Shown here piece by piece: positions 29,127 to 38,230 of a stretch of 64,000 bases of DNA; the stretch's first letter is position 1, and each line of letters begins with the position of its first letter. The notes beneath the pieces are model-generated. The model ran no database searches, had not been told where the DNA came from, and worked only from the letters and a program-made list of their open reading frames with translations. The position numbers and the translations under genes are program-made. The DNA is taken from contig JAGFNJ010000013.1 of assembly GCA_017592775.1 (NCBI GenBank), forward strand, positions 1 through 64,000, given 5' to 3'. This stretch comes from Candidatus Accumulibacter conexus (GTDB lineage: Bacteria; Pseudomonadota; Gammaproteobacteria; Burkholderiales; Rhodocyclaceae).

Positions 29127-30389
29127 TCAATCGCGTTCGTCGCCGCGCCGGCCGATGTTGAGACCCAGCTGCTTCAACTTGCGGTAGAGGTGCGTCCGTT
29201 CGAGACCGGTCTTCTCCGCCAAACGCGTCATGCTACCGCGTTCTCCGGTCAGATGGTACTCGAAATACATCTTCTCGAAGGCTTCGCGCGCCTCGCGCAA
29301 CGGCTGGTCGAAGAAGCTTGCCGGCAAGGCCTGCGCGACCCCGTTCTCTGCCACCTCGGTCTGCAGGATGCGGGTCACGTCGTCGGCGCTGATTTCCTCG
29401 TCGAGCGCTGACAGGGCAAGGTTGCGCACCGTGCCGAGCAGCTCGGCCCATTCACCGTGCCAGCGGTGCAGACGGAGCGCATTCTGCGCACCGCTGGAGA
29501 AGTGGCGCAACGGCACTTCTCCACGCTCGGCCAGATGCGCCAGCAGCAGCGAAGCGATCTCCGGAACATCGTCGGCGTGCCCCGAGATCTGCGGCAGCGC
29601 CACCCACACTTCGCCCAAGCGACCCACCAGCGCCGCATCCCAGCCCGACTCGACGAGTGCCGCCAGTGGCCGGCTGGAAGCAGCCACCAGTTGCAGGTTT
29701 AGTCGCTCCAGTCGCTCGAGGGCAAACGCCAGGCTCATCTGTTGCAGCTTGCCGAGGTGCGCCAGATCGGCGATGAAGAGGATGCCGCCGCTGGCTTTCT
29801 GCAGCATCTCCTGCGTCAGCGCCGAACTCGCCGTCGACAGATCGAGCCAGGGGGTCAGCGGCGTCTGCAGGGTGCGGGCACAGATCTCGGCAATCGCCCC
29901 CGAGGCGCTCTTCAGCAGCAGCACCGACGTCTTCGCCGCTGCCTGCTCGAGGCGGCGCTTGAGGTCCTTGAGAAGCGGCGAGTGGGCAAAGGCATCGAGG
30001 GTGAGCGGCTTCTTGACCAGCAGGGTCTCGTGTTTGAGCGCCTTCTTGACGGTGAGCAGCAGCTTCTGCAGCGCGATCGGCTTCTCGAGGAAATCGGTGG
30101 CGCCGATGCGCGTCGCCTCGACCGCCGAATCGATCGTGCCATGACCCGACATCATCACCACCGGCATCGTCAGCAGGCCGCCGGCCGACCACTCCTTGAG
30201 CAGCGAGATGCCGTCGGTATCCGGCATCCAGATGTCGAGGAGAACGAGGTCCGGACGCCTTTCGGCACGCAGCCTGCGCGCTGCCGCGGCATTCTCTGCC
30301 AGCCATACCGAGTGGCCTTCGTCGGCCAGGATCTCGGAAAGGAGTTCTCGAATACCCATTTCGTCGTCGACGATCAGTACTTGCGCCAT
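29127..30389 (-). CDS. ntrX: NtrX-type response regulator with a degenerate AAA+ domain
   Basis: This 420-residue protein has a normal receiver domain (DDE near residue 8, phospho-acceptor in LVLLDIWMPDTDG near 52, MMSGHG, EKPI lysine) and a Fis-type helix-turn-helix at the C-terminus (MTRLAEKTGLERTHLYRKLKQLG). The central sigma-54-interacting region is clearly homologous in position but eroded. The Walker A GExGTGKE is replaced by SASGAIAEI, the GAFTGA loop is absent, and Walker B reads ILFIADLAHL without the D-E pair. It should not hydrolyse ATP or activate sigma-54 in the usual way, and may act as a plain DNA-binding repressor or activator. It is paired with NtrY two bases upstream. Confidence 0.9.
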   Translation of the reverse strand: MAQVLIVDDEMGIRELLSEILADEGHSVWLAENAAAARRLRAERRPDLVLLDIWMPDTDGISLLKEWSAGGLLTMPVVMMSGHGTIDSAVEATRIGATDFLEKPIALQKLLLTVKKALKHETLLVKKPLTLDAFAHSPLLKDLKRRLEQAAAKTSVLLLKSASGAIAEICARTLQTPLTPWLDLSTASSALTQEMLQKASGGILFIADLAHLGKLQQMSLAFALERLERLNLQLVAASSRPLAALVESGWDAALVGRLGEVWVALPQISGHADDVPEIASLLLAHLAERGEVPLRHFSSGAQNALRLHRWHGEWAELLGTVRNLALSALDEEISADDVTRILQTEVAENGVAQALPASFFDQPLREAREAFEKMYFEYHLTGERGSMTRLAEKTGLERTHLYRKLKQLGLNIGRRGDERD

Positions 30390-30391
30390 TG

Positions 30392-32545
30392 TCAGGTCCC
30401 GGAAGGAGTCTTTTTGGAACGGCTGTCGGAGTTCGGCTGCGGAGCAAGTGGCAGACTGATGCTGACCTCCGCGCCGACCGGCTGACGGTTGTTGATGGTG
30501 ATGCGCCCATGATGCTCATCGACGATCTTCTTGACGATCGCCAAGCCCAGTCCGGTGCCACGGGCCTTGGTGGTGACGTAGGGCTCGAAGACGCGTGCGA
30601 TGATCTCGGGCGGAAATCCAGGGCCATGGTCCTTCACCACAAGCTCCGCCACGTTCTCCGCACAGCGGGTGACAATGACGATGCATGGTGCCACCGCCCC
30701 CTCCAGCGCGTCCTCGGCGTTGCGCAGGAGGTTGTGAATGATCTGCCGCAACTGGGTGGCGTCACCGAGGACCAACGGCAACCTGGCGGCGAGCTTGCGC
30801 TTGATCTGGACGCGCGAGGTCTCATAGAGGCCAAGGACCTCGGCGATCAGTGCGTTCAGGTCGACCGCTGCCAGATCCGGTGCCGGCAACCGCGCATAGT
30901 CGCTGAAATCGTTGACCATGCGCTTCATCGCCTGTACCTGGGTGATGATCGTTCGCGTCGCACGGTCGAGCATCTCGGCGTCGGCACCGCTCAGGTGATC
31001 GGCAAGCTTCATCTGCAGCCGTTCGGCGGAGAGCTGGATCGGCGTCAGCGGGTTCTTGATCTCGTGCGCCAGACGACGTGCCACCTCACCCCAGGCCGCA
31101 CTGCGCTGCGCGGCGATCAGTCGCGTGACATCGTCGAAGACGACGACGTAGCCGCCGTGCGATTCGGCGGGCAGTTCGGTTCCACGCAGGAGGAGAATCT
31201 GCGGCAGGCCACCCGCGTGATCGAGTTCGATCTCCTCCTGCCATTCGCGGCGCTCGAGGTGAACGAACGCACTGTTGATCGCTTTGCCGAGCACCTGTTG
31301 GCGCGGCCAGAGGTCCGTCGGCTGGCCAAGCAGGCCTTCGAAATCGTCAGCCAGGATGTTCAGCGCGCCCTGATTGACGGTTCGCAGCACCAGACGCCGG
31401 TCGAAAACAAGGACGCCGGCAGAAAGGTTGGCGAGGATCGATTCGAGGTAGGCACGCGCAGCCTCCAGTTCGCTCCGATGGCGTTCGTTGTCGCGGCGCA
31501 CCTCGTCGAGTTGGCTGGTCATCTGCTTGAACGAGCGGGTCAGGATACCCAGTTCGTCGCGGCTGTAGACTGCCTGGCGCGGCGTGTAGTCGCCAGCAGC
31601 CACGGCCTGGGTACCCTCGGCGAGGATCGACAGCGGCGCCGACAGGCGACGGGCAAGAACGAAGGCGAGGGCGATGGCCGTGAAGAGTGCCAGCAGCACG
31701 GTCAGCGTCAGGGTCATGGCATAGATGCGCGTCAGGCCTTCGCGACCCAGCGACAGCTCCTGATAATCCGCGTAGACCGTCTGCACCCGGTCGGCGTTGA
31801 CCGCCAGAGCACCTGGCACCGGGTCGATGAGCTGCAGCAGGCGGGTTTCGACGCCGAGGCCGGCCGGCATGACGGCAATCAGGACGCGCAGCTTGAGATC
31901 CTTCTCGCCGCTGCCCTCGATGACCGCATAGCGTCGCTCCTTGCGCGCCAGGAGCAGTTGTTCATCGCCTGGCTGCGACGGCAACAGCGTCGCCAGATCG
32001 CCGGTCGCCGTCGCCAGCAGTTCGCCGCTGGTCGAGAAGAGGGCCGCCGACTGCACCCCGTGCTGCTCACGCAACCGGTTCAGGTCGAGCCGTCGTTGTG
32101 CTTCCGAACGCTCGGCAAGTTCGAGCGCCATGATCTGCCCCTTCGCCGTCAGGTCTTCGAGCAACGAATCGAGCGCGCTGCGGCCGAGGTTGAGACCGGC
32201 CTCGAGCGCCTTTTCGACGCGGACGTCGAACCAGGTCTCGATGCTCTTGGTCACGAACTGGACCGAAACGGCATAGATCAGTACCCCGGGCAGAACCGCC
32301 ATCAGGCCGAACATGAGCATCAGGCGCAGCTTGAGACGTGAGCCGAAGACCTGCGCCCGGTGCTCCCGCCAGAGGACATGCAACTGCCAGGCGATCAGCG
32401 CCAGCAGCGAAAGCGCGACGATGGCGTTGAGGCCGAGCAACCACGGATAGTGGCTGGCGAAGAGCGCCGTGTTGGCACTCGCCGAGGCAAGCAGAAAGAG
32501 CAGGATGCCGCCAAAGGAGGCGGCGGCAACGATCAGGCTTTTCAT
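30392..32545 (-). CDS. ntrY: Sensor histidine kinase NtrY
   Basis: This 717-residue membrane sensor kinase is linked to nitrogen and redox control. Two N-terminal membrane segments (residues about 5-25 and 35-55) and another pair (about 80-100 and 285-310) flank an extracytoplasmic domain. Then come HAMP (LSAPLSILAEGTQAVAAGDY), a PAS domain (ESILANLSAGVLVFDRRL), the H-box RLAHEIKNPLTPIQLSAERL with the phosphorylated histidine near 500, and the N, G1, G2 ATP boxes (NLLRNAEDAL, KDHGPGFP, GTGLGLAIVKKI). Gene order DUF4390-ntrY-ntrX-trkA-trkH with tiny gaps implies one operon. Confidence 0.94.
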   Translation of the reverse strand: MKSLIVAAASFGGILLFLLASASANTALFASHYPWLLGLNAIVALSLLALIAWQLHVLWREHRAQVFGSRLKLRLMLMFGLMAVLPGVLIYAVSVQFVTKSIETWFDVRVEKALEAGLNLGRSALDSLLEDLTAKGQIMALELAERSEAQRRLDLNRLREQHGVQSAALFSTSGELLATATGDLATLLPSQPGDEQLLLARKERRYAVIEGSGEKDLKLRVLIAVMPAGLGVETRLLQLIDPVPGALAVNADRVQTVYADYQELSLGREGLTRIYAMTLTLTVLLALFTAIALAFVLARRLSAPLSILAEGTQAVAAGDYTPRQAVYSRDELGILTRSFKQMTSQLDEVRRDNERHRSELEAARAYLESILANLSAGVLVFDRRLVLRTVNQGALNILADDFEGLLGQPTDLWPRQQVLGKAINSAFVHLERREWQEEIELDHAGGLPQILLLRGTELPAESHGGYVVVFDDVTRLIAAQRSAAWGEVARRLAHEIKNPLTPIQLSAERLQMKLADHLSGADAEMLDRATRTIITQVQAMKRMVNDFSDYARLPAPDLAAVDLNALIAEVLGLYETSRVQIKRKLAARLPLVLGDATQLRQIIHNLLRNAEDALEGAVAPCIVIVTRCAENVAELVVKDHGPGFPPEIIARVFEPYVTTKARGTGLGLAIVKKIVDEHHGRITINNRQPVGAEVSISLPLAPQPNSDSRSKKTPSGT

Positions 32546-33165
32546 CTGCTGTCGGGAACGACCGCGGATGACGGTACCGTGGCCGCCGCCGGTACGACGG
32601 ACTCGGCCGGGCTGAAAATCCAGCGCGCCCAGTCCGATGACAGGTTCCAGTCGCGGTTGGCAAGCGCGTTGACCTGGAAGGTCTTCGGCATCTGGCTCAA
32701 ATCGAGGCGCATGCGAACGGCTGCCTGGTAACTCTCACCAGGCCTGACTGCACCCCGTTCGAGGACCAGCCAGTTGCGCAGGCGCGACAGTATCCGCTGT
32801 GCGTCATCGAGCGAAGCGAAGCTCTGGTGCAGGGCGCCGCTCGACAGGCGGTACTGGCGGGTCAGCGCGTGATACGAGAGCTGGAACGTTTGGCTGCGAC
32901 TGATGACCTGCTCGTCGAGCCAGTACCAGCGCGCTCGGGTCAGCTCGAAATCGACGACGAAGTAGAGGGTGACGCCGCGTGCTATGGCATCGTCGAGGCG
33001 AGCGTTGAGGTTGATGTTGAAGTCCGCTGACAGCACATGGCCTTCGTCGCCGGGTGCAAGCGTCGGATTGCGGACACTGATGTCGACAGCCAGGCTGCTG
33101 GACGGTCCCGATAGAAGCAGCAGACCGAAAAGGCAGCAGCTAAGCAGCTTTCTCCAGTAGCGCAT
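32542..33165 (-). CDS. DUF4390 domain exported protein
   Basis: This is a 207-residue protein of the DUF4390 family, whose function is unknown. It has a signal peptide or anchor (KLLSCCLFGLLLLSGPSSSLA) followed by VDISVRNPTLAPGDEGHVLSADFNINLN, then a beta-rich domain with ALARGV-like and YFVVDFELTRARWYWLDE segments. It ends in ATGA overlap with ntrY and starts inside the end of rsmB, so it sits between the two in the same transcript. I chose the ATG before RYWRKLL because it leaves a clean signal peptide; another ATG lies five codons upstream. Confidence 0.85.
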   Translation of the reverse strand: MRYWRKLLSCCLFGLLLLSGPSSSLAVDISVRNPTLAPGDEGHVLSADFNINLNARLDDAIARGVTLYFVVDFELTRARWYWLDEQVISRSQTFQLSYHALTRQYRLSSGALHQSFASLDDAQRILSRLRNWLVLERGAVRPGESYQAAVRMRLDLSQMPKTFQVNALANRDWNLSSDWARWIFSPAESVVPAAATVPSSAVVPDSR

Positions 33166-34485
33166 AATAGAATCCGTCATGTTCTTCTTCGGGCAGGAGT
33201 CGTTCTTCGATCAGGCGCCTGGCAGCGGGTTGGCGAAAGAGAAAGGCATCGATCTGCGCGGCATTCTCTTCCGCGAACAGTGAGCAGGTCGCGTAGAGCA
33301 TTCTTCCGCCCGCCTTCAGCAGTGGCCACAGGGCGTCGATGATCTCCCGCTGCAGGTGAACGAAACGCCTGATGTCGCTCTCGCGGCGCAGGTACTTGAT
33401 GTCCGGGTGCCGGCGCACGACACCCGAAGACGAACAGGGCACATCGGCAAGGATGGCATCGAAGGGTCGCCCGTCCCACCAGTCGGCGGTCCTTCGACAG
33501 TCCGCCAGCACCACCGTCGCCGACAGACGCAGGCGACGCAGGTTGTCCCGGATCTTTCGCACCCGGCTCTCCTCGACGTCCAGCGCCAGCAGCTCGATGT
33601 CGGCCAGTTCCAGCAGATGACAGGTCTTGCCTCCCGGCGCCGCACAGGCATCGAGCACGCGTTGGCCCGCGCGCGGCGCCAGCAGTTCGGCGGCACGCTG
33701 CGCACCGGCATCCTGGATCGACACCAGGCCGTCGGCAAAACCCGGGAGTGCGTCCACGGCAACGGCACGGGCAAGTACCAACGACGCAACGCCAACCGGT
33801 CGCGCGAGAAGACCTGCGCTCTGCAACCGCCGGCCGTACTCCGCGACGGAGGTGCGCCGCTGATTGACGCGCAGGGTCATCGGCGGCTGCCGGTTGGCGA
33901 AGGCAACGATCTGCTGCCAGCAATCGGGGTAGCCACGGCGAAGTCGCTTCAACCACCACGCCGGGTGTTGATGCCGCGCCTCGTCGTCGTCGAGCAGCGC
34001 TCGCTCGAGCGCTTCGCGCTGCCGCAGATAGTTGCGCAAGACCCCGTTGACGAGTCCCTTGAAAGCGCCCCCCGCGACTTCGGCAGCCGCAGCCACCGCC
34101 TGGTCGACGACGACGTAGGCGGTCTCCGGTCGACACTGCAGGCGATACAGCCCAGCAGAAGCGCCTCCGCCTCAGGATGCGGCAACGACCTGGCGAGCAG
34201 ACGCCGCAGGACGAACTCGCCGCAGCCGTAGCGCCGCAATGTCGCGTAGACAGCATCCTGCGCCTCGGCACGCGCGGGAGCCGGTTCATCCGCAAGGAGC
34301 AGCAAGGCCTGCGTCAGGCTCTGTCCGGCGCGCACGGCAGCAAGGATGCGGGCTGCCAGCAGCAGGCTGCAGGCCAACGAATCGGGTGGCAGCCGACCGG
34401 GCTGGCCGGCCGATGTCCCGCTGCCAACTCGCTGGGCGCGCGACGACGGGGCGGATGGTGGTGATGGCAAGCGCAGGTTTTCCAT
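33140..34485 (-). pseudogene. rsmB: 16S rRNA (cytosine-967-C5)-methyltransferase RsmB, split by a frameshift
   Basis: The gene encodes an N-terminal NusB-like domain (SLACSLLLAARILAAVRAG to HPEAEALLLG) in one frame, and then, from LYRLQCRPETAYVVVDQAV onward, the rest of RsmB in another. The second frame is complete: SAM site LDACAAPGGKTCHLLELA, DVPCSSSGVVRRHPDIKY and YATCSLFAEEN with both catalytic cysteines. The change of frame lies at 34151-34152 (CTGCTGGGCTGTATC). The span of 1346 bases becomes a clean 448-codon gene if one base is added, so a single-base deletion or sequencing error is the simplest reading. Either the gene is broken or the assembly has an error here. Confidence 0.85.
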
Positions 34486-34562
34486 CGACGGTCGAAAGTG
34501 CGGCGAGTTTAGCACGATGGGGGAAGCTGGCGAGGCAGGCACCGAGGGTTGATAATGCAGGC

Positions 34563-35558
34563 ATGCTCCGAACATCAGCCAAGGCCATCCTGCTGCTCCT
34601 GCTGCTCGGCCTCGCGCCGGATGCGGCGGCCTGGAACGCCGCCGGCCATCGCCTCAGTGCGATGATTGCCTGGGAAAACCTCGACCCCGCCAGCCGACTG
34701 GTGGTGACGGCGATCCTGCGCGAGCATCCCGATTGCGACCGCTGGCTGGCGCGCAGCAAGAGCGGCGATCCGGGTCAAGGGGCGTTTGTCGAAGCCTCGA
34801 CCTGGCCCGACGACATTCGCCGCGACCGGCGCTTCTATACCGCCGGCAGCGAGGAGCCGACGCCAACGCTGCCCGGATTTCCGGACATGGAGCGACGGCT
34901 GGACTGGCACTATGTTGATCGGCCACTCCACGCGGTCGCGAACATCGGCACGCCGGCAGGTGCAATCGAGCGGCAGATCGACAGGCTCGCAAGGGCAGTC
35001 GGCAGCCCGAGGGCCACTCCCGCGGAGCGTGCCTATGCCTTGCCGTGGCTCATTCACCTCGTTGCGGACGCGCACCAACCGTTGCACGCGGCCAGCCGCT
35101 ACTCGGCTGACGGCCGGAGCGACCAGGGCGGCAATGCGGTCAACGTCGTCAATCCGTTCAACTCCCGTCACCCGGAGACGACCCTGCACCGCTACTGGGA
35201 TGATCTGCCGGGCCCACCGTGGCTGCGCGACAGCCGCCTGGCGGCCGCAGTCAGCGGCCTCAGCGCCCGCTACCCGGCGCCCCGGAGGGCGACGACAGCG
35301 GCGCAGTGGCTCGACGAAAGCTGGCGCCTGGCGCGTGATCACGCTTACCCGCCAGGCGGCGATGAGGTACCGACGATCAGTCCCGATTTTCACCAACAGG
35401 CGTTGGAGATCGCCAATCGGCGCGTTACCGAAGCCGGCTACCGCCTCGCCGCATTGCTGCGGACCTTGCTGGCGAGCGGCGGCGCGCCGGGCGCCAACGC
35501 ACCGGAGCAGCCGGCACCGCGTTCTGTTTCACGTGAAACACGAGGCAGCGGCCACTGA
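34563..35558 (+). CDS. Exported S1/P1-type nuclease
   Basis: This 331-residue secreted phospholipase C/P1-fold nuclease is zinc-dependent and cleaves single-stranded nucleic acid and 3'-phosphates. The signal peptide runs over residues 1-23 (ending DAAA), which leaves tryptophan 24 as the new N-terminus (WNAAGHRLSAMIAW). In P1 nuclease the N-terminal Trp is a zinc ligand, so this cleavage fits exactly. Other ligand segments are WPDDIRRD, WHYVDRPLH, HLVADAHQPLHA, QGGNAVNV and LHRYWDDL. It may salvage nucleotides outside the membrane. It is divergent from rsmB, and its last codons contain a parS site. Confidence 0.92.
   Translation: MLRTSAKAILLLLLLGLAPDAAAWNAAGHRLSAMIAWENLDPASRLVVTAILREHPDCDRWLARSKSGDPGQGAFVEASTWPDDIRRDRRFYTAGSEEPTPTLPGFPDMERRLDWHYVDRPLHAVANIGTPAGAIERQIDRLARAVGSPRATPAERAYALPWLIHLVADAHQPLHAASRYSADGRSDQGGNAVNVVNPFNSRHPETTLHRYWDDLPGPPWLRDSRLAAAVSGLSARYPAPRRATTAAQWLDESWRLARDHAYPPGGDEVPTISPDFHQQALEIANRRVTEAGYRLAALLRTLLASGGAPGANAPEQPAPRSVSRETRGSGH
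35525..35540. promoter_or_regulatory. parS: parS site (ParB centromere)
   Basis: TGTTTCACGTGAAACA is a perfect 16-base palindrome matching the ParB/Spo0J binding site. It lies inside the final codons of the S1/P1 nuclease gene, close to its stop. ParB bound here would nucleate the segregation complex near the origin. Confidence 0.95.
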
Positions 35559-35603
35559 CGACCAGAGCAGCCTGCCCGTCCCGGGAGCGGCAGCCAGCCG
35601 CCT

Positions 35604-36530
35604 TCAGCCAGTCGCCACGGCGCAACGGGAGCCCGCTGCTACCGCGGTGCCGTTGAGGAATTCCGCCACCGACAACCTTCGACCACCCGCCTGTTGCACC
35701 TCGTCCACACACAGGGCCCCTTCACCACAGGCAATCAGCAAGCCGTCTTGGGCAGCGCCGAGGATCAGGCCGGGTGAACCGCCGCCGACAACCGGACGCG
35801 CCGCCCAGACCTTCAGCACCTTGCCGTTCAGCACGCAGCTTGCCCCCGGATGCGGATTGAAGGCCCGCACCTGCAGTGCGAGCTGCGCGGCAGCCAGGCG
35901 CCAGTCGAGTGCCGCCTCAGCCTTGCCGATCTTGGCAGCGTGCGTGATCCCGCTCTCCGGCTGTGGCCAGCCGGGTAACGGCAATCGATCGAGCACCTCG
36001 ACCACCAGTTTGGCGCCCTGCTCCGCCAGTCTGTCGTGCAGTGAAGCGGCCGTGTCATCATTGCGAATCGTTTGCCCCGCCGAGAGCAGCACCGGCCCAC
36101 TGTCGAGCCCGGCGTCCATCTGCATGATGCTGATGCCGGTTTGGTGATCACCAGCCAGTATTGCCCGCTGGATCGGTGCCGCGCCACGCCAGCGTGGCAG
36201 CAGCGAGGCGTGGATGTTGATGCAGCCCCAGCGCGGCAGATCAAGAATGGCCTGCGGCAGGATCAGGCCGTAAGCGGCGACGATCAGGGCTTCCAGCCGG
36301 CTGGCACGAATCTCTTCCTGGACGACTGCGTCGCGCAGGGTCGTTGGCTGCAGCAGCCGGAGTCCGGCTGCCTGCGCCAGTTGCTTCACCGGCGAAGGGC
36401 GTAGAGCCAAGCCACGCCCCGCCGCGCGGTCCGGCTGTGTCAGGACCAGTTCGACCTCGTGGCCGGCCGCCAGCAGGGCACGCAGAGCAACCGCCGCGAA
36501 CTCCGGTGTCCCGGCGAAACCCAGCCTCAT
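35604..36530 (-). CDS. fmt: Methionyl-tRNA formyltransferase
   Basis: This enzyme formylates initiator Met-tRNA with 10-formyl-THF. The 308-residue protein shows [19 protein letters not shown] at the start, the formyl-transfer site [20 protein letters not shown] (Asn-His-Ser area, near residue 107) and the downstream [11 protein letters not shown] with the catalytic aspartate. The C-terminal OB-like tRNA domain is present ([16 protein letters not shown]). Its ATG overlaps the def stop by four bases, so def-fmt are coupled as in most bacteria. Confidence 0.96.
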   Translation of the reverse strand: MRLGFAGTPEFAAVALRALLAAGHEVELVLTQPDRAAGRGLALRPSPVKQLAQAAGLRLLQPTTLRDAVVQEEIRASRLEALIVAAYGLILPQAILDLPRWGCINIHASLLPRWRGAAPIQRAILAGDHQTGISIMQMDAGLDSGPVLLSAGQTIRNDDTAASLHDRLAEQGAKLVVEVLDRLPLPGWPQPESGITHAAKIGKAEAALDWRLAAAQLALQVRAFNPHPGASCVLNGKVLKVWAARPVVGGGSPGLILGAAQDGLLIACGEGALCVDEVQQAGGRRLSVAEFLNGTAVAAGSRCAVATG

Positions 36531-37030
36531 GCAGTGATCCGCGCCTGTTTGGCCAGCTTGCTGCGGATGCGCAACTGCTTCAGCTGTGACAGGTGCTCGA
36601 CGAACACCCGACCCTGCAGGTGGTCTATCTCGTGCTGCAGGCAGACGGCCAGCAGACCGCTGGCCTCGACCGTCTGCTCGTGGCCGTCGAGATCCTGGTA
36701 GCGGACCACCACGTGCTCCGCCCGCTCAACCCTGTCGTAGATGCCGGGTACCGACAGACAGCCCTCCTCGCACTTCTGCGAGCCCTCCTGCGCTGCGATC
36801 TCCGGGTTGATCAGGACGAGCAACTGGTCCCTGGTTTCGGAGGCATCGACGACGATCAGTCGCAGATGCACATCCACCTGTGTAGCCGCCAGACCGATTC
36901 CCGGTGCCTCGTACATCGTCTCGGCCATGTCGCGCGCCAGTTGGCGAATGCGGTCATCGATCCGCGCCACCGGCGCGGCAACCTTTTTCAGACGGGGGTC
37001 AGGAAAACGAAGTATCGGCAGTAAAGACAT
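36527..37030 (-). CDS. def: Peptide deformylase
   Basis: This 167-residue metallo-enzyme removes the N-formyl group from new proteins. All three motifs are present: [10 protein letters not shown] (residues about 44-53), [10 protein letters not shown] (about 89-98, Cys ligand) and QHEIDHLQG (about 132-140, HEXXH). It is the first gene of def-fmt and divergent from the LysM protein. Confidence 0.97.
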   Translation of the reverse strand: MSLLPILRFPDPRLKKVAAPVARIDDRIRQLARDMAETMYEAPGIGLAATQVDVHLRLIVVDASETRDQLLVLINPEIAAQEGSQKCEEGCLSVPGIYDRVERAEHVVVRYQDLDGHEQTVEASGLLAVCLQHEIDHLQGRVFVEHLSQLKQLRIRSKLAKQARITA

Positions 37031-37211
37031 AAAAAGCTTGATCGAATAAGTAACTACGTGCAGAATTTAAGGCAGTGTCTCGACAATGCCGGCATCCGTG
37101 AATCGCACGCACCGGAGGCTTGGCAGCAGGGCTGCCGAATCGATACGCTCCGACAGGAGCCTCGACCCTGAGTTCCCCCGAGAGTGCGGCTACACGTACG
37201 AGGATAACACG

Positions 37212-38228
37212 ATGATCCGCTTCCTGTTCGCCTTCATCCTGGCCACGCTCGGCGGGATTTCCGGCGCTGCCGGCCAGGACCTGGGGTTGGCCGGCGGGGC
37301 TCCCGAAAGACACATCGTCGTCCCGGGAGACACGCTTTGGGGAATCTCCGGCAAGTTCCTCAAGAACCCGTGGGAGTGGCCGCTGATCTGGCGCATGAAC
37401 CGCGCCGAGATTCGCAATCCGCACCTCATCTACCCGGGAGACGTCATCGTCCTCGAACGGCACGCCGACGGCAAACCATGGCTGCGCCTGCAGAGCGCCC
37501 GGCTGCTGCCACGGATCTACGCCGAAGGGATCGACCCGGGCGTGCCGCCGATCCCTCCGAACGAGATCCGCCCGTTCCTTTCCGAACCGCTGATTGTCGA
37601 CAAGGACGGGCTGACGAACGCTGCGCGCATCGTCGCCCTGCCGCCGGATCGCATCTTCCTCAGCCGTGGCGACCGCGCCTATGTCGCCGATGCCGACCCC
37701 GCACAGCGCGGCTGGCAGATCTACCGTCAGGGCAAGCCATTGGTCGATCCGGAAAGCAACGAGGTTCTCGGCTACCAGGCCTACTATCTCGGCACCGCCC
37801 GCCAGATCGAGCCCGGCAATCCGGCCACCTTCGAGATACTGACGTCGAAGGAGGAGATCGGACGTGGCGACCGCCTGCTGCCGGTGGTACGCCCCGACCT
37901 GGTTCCCTATGTCCCGCACAAACCGGATTTCCGGGTTGATGGCCGCGTGATATCGGTCTACGGTGGTGTCGATGCCGCTGGTCGGGGGTCCATCGTCGCC
38001 ATCAACCGCGGCCGTGCCGACGGTATGGAGATCGGCCACGTCCTTGCCCTCGAGCGCAATCGCACCATCGTCGAGCGAGACGAATACGACGCGACCGTCG
38101 TCATCCCGATTCCCCCGGAGCGGGTGGGCCTGCTGTTCGTCTTCCGCACCTTTCAAAGAATCTCCTACGGCCTCGTCGTGCAAGCCATCGGTACCGTCGA
38201 GGTCAACGACTTCGCCCGCGTCCCGTAA
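37212..38228 (+). CDS. LysM-domain exported protein
   Basis: This 338-residue protein has a signal peptide (MIRFLFAFILATLGGISGAAG), one N-terminal LysM domain (HIVVPGDTLWGISGKFLKNPWEWPLIWRMN...IYPGDVIVL, residues about 30-78), and a long C-terminal region of unknown fold. LysM binds peptidoglycan, so the protein probably acts at the cell wall. It is the standard neighbour of dprA in betaproteobacteria, two bases upstream of it here, and divergent from def. The chosen ATG follows GAGG; an upstream in-frame start gives a long leader without character. Confidence 0.9.
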   Translation: MIRFLFAFILATLGGISGAAGQDLGLAGGAPERHIVVPGDTLWGISGKFLKNPWEWPLIWRMNRAEIRNPHLIYPGDVIVLERHADGKPWLRLQSARLLPRIYAEGIDPGVPPIPPNEIRPFLSEPLIVDKDGLTNAARIVALPPDRIFLSRGDRAYVADADPAQRGWQIYRQGKPLVDPESNEVLGYQAYYLGTARQIEPGNPATFEILTSKEEIGRGDRLLPVVRPDLVPYVPHKPDFRVDGRVISVYGGVDAAGRGSIVAINRGRADGMEIGHVLALERNRTIVERDEYDATVVIPIPPERVGLLFVFRTFQRISYGLVVQAIGTVEVNDFARVP

Positions 38229-38230
38229 CG

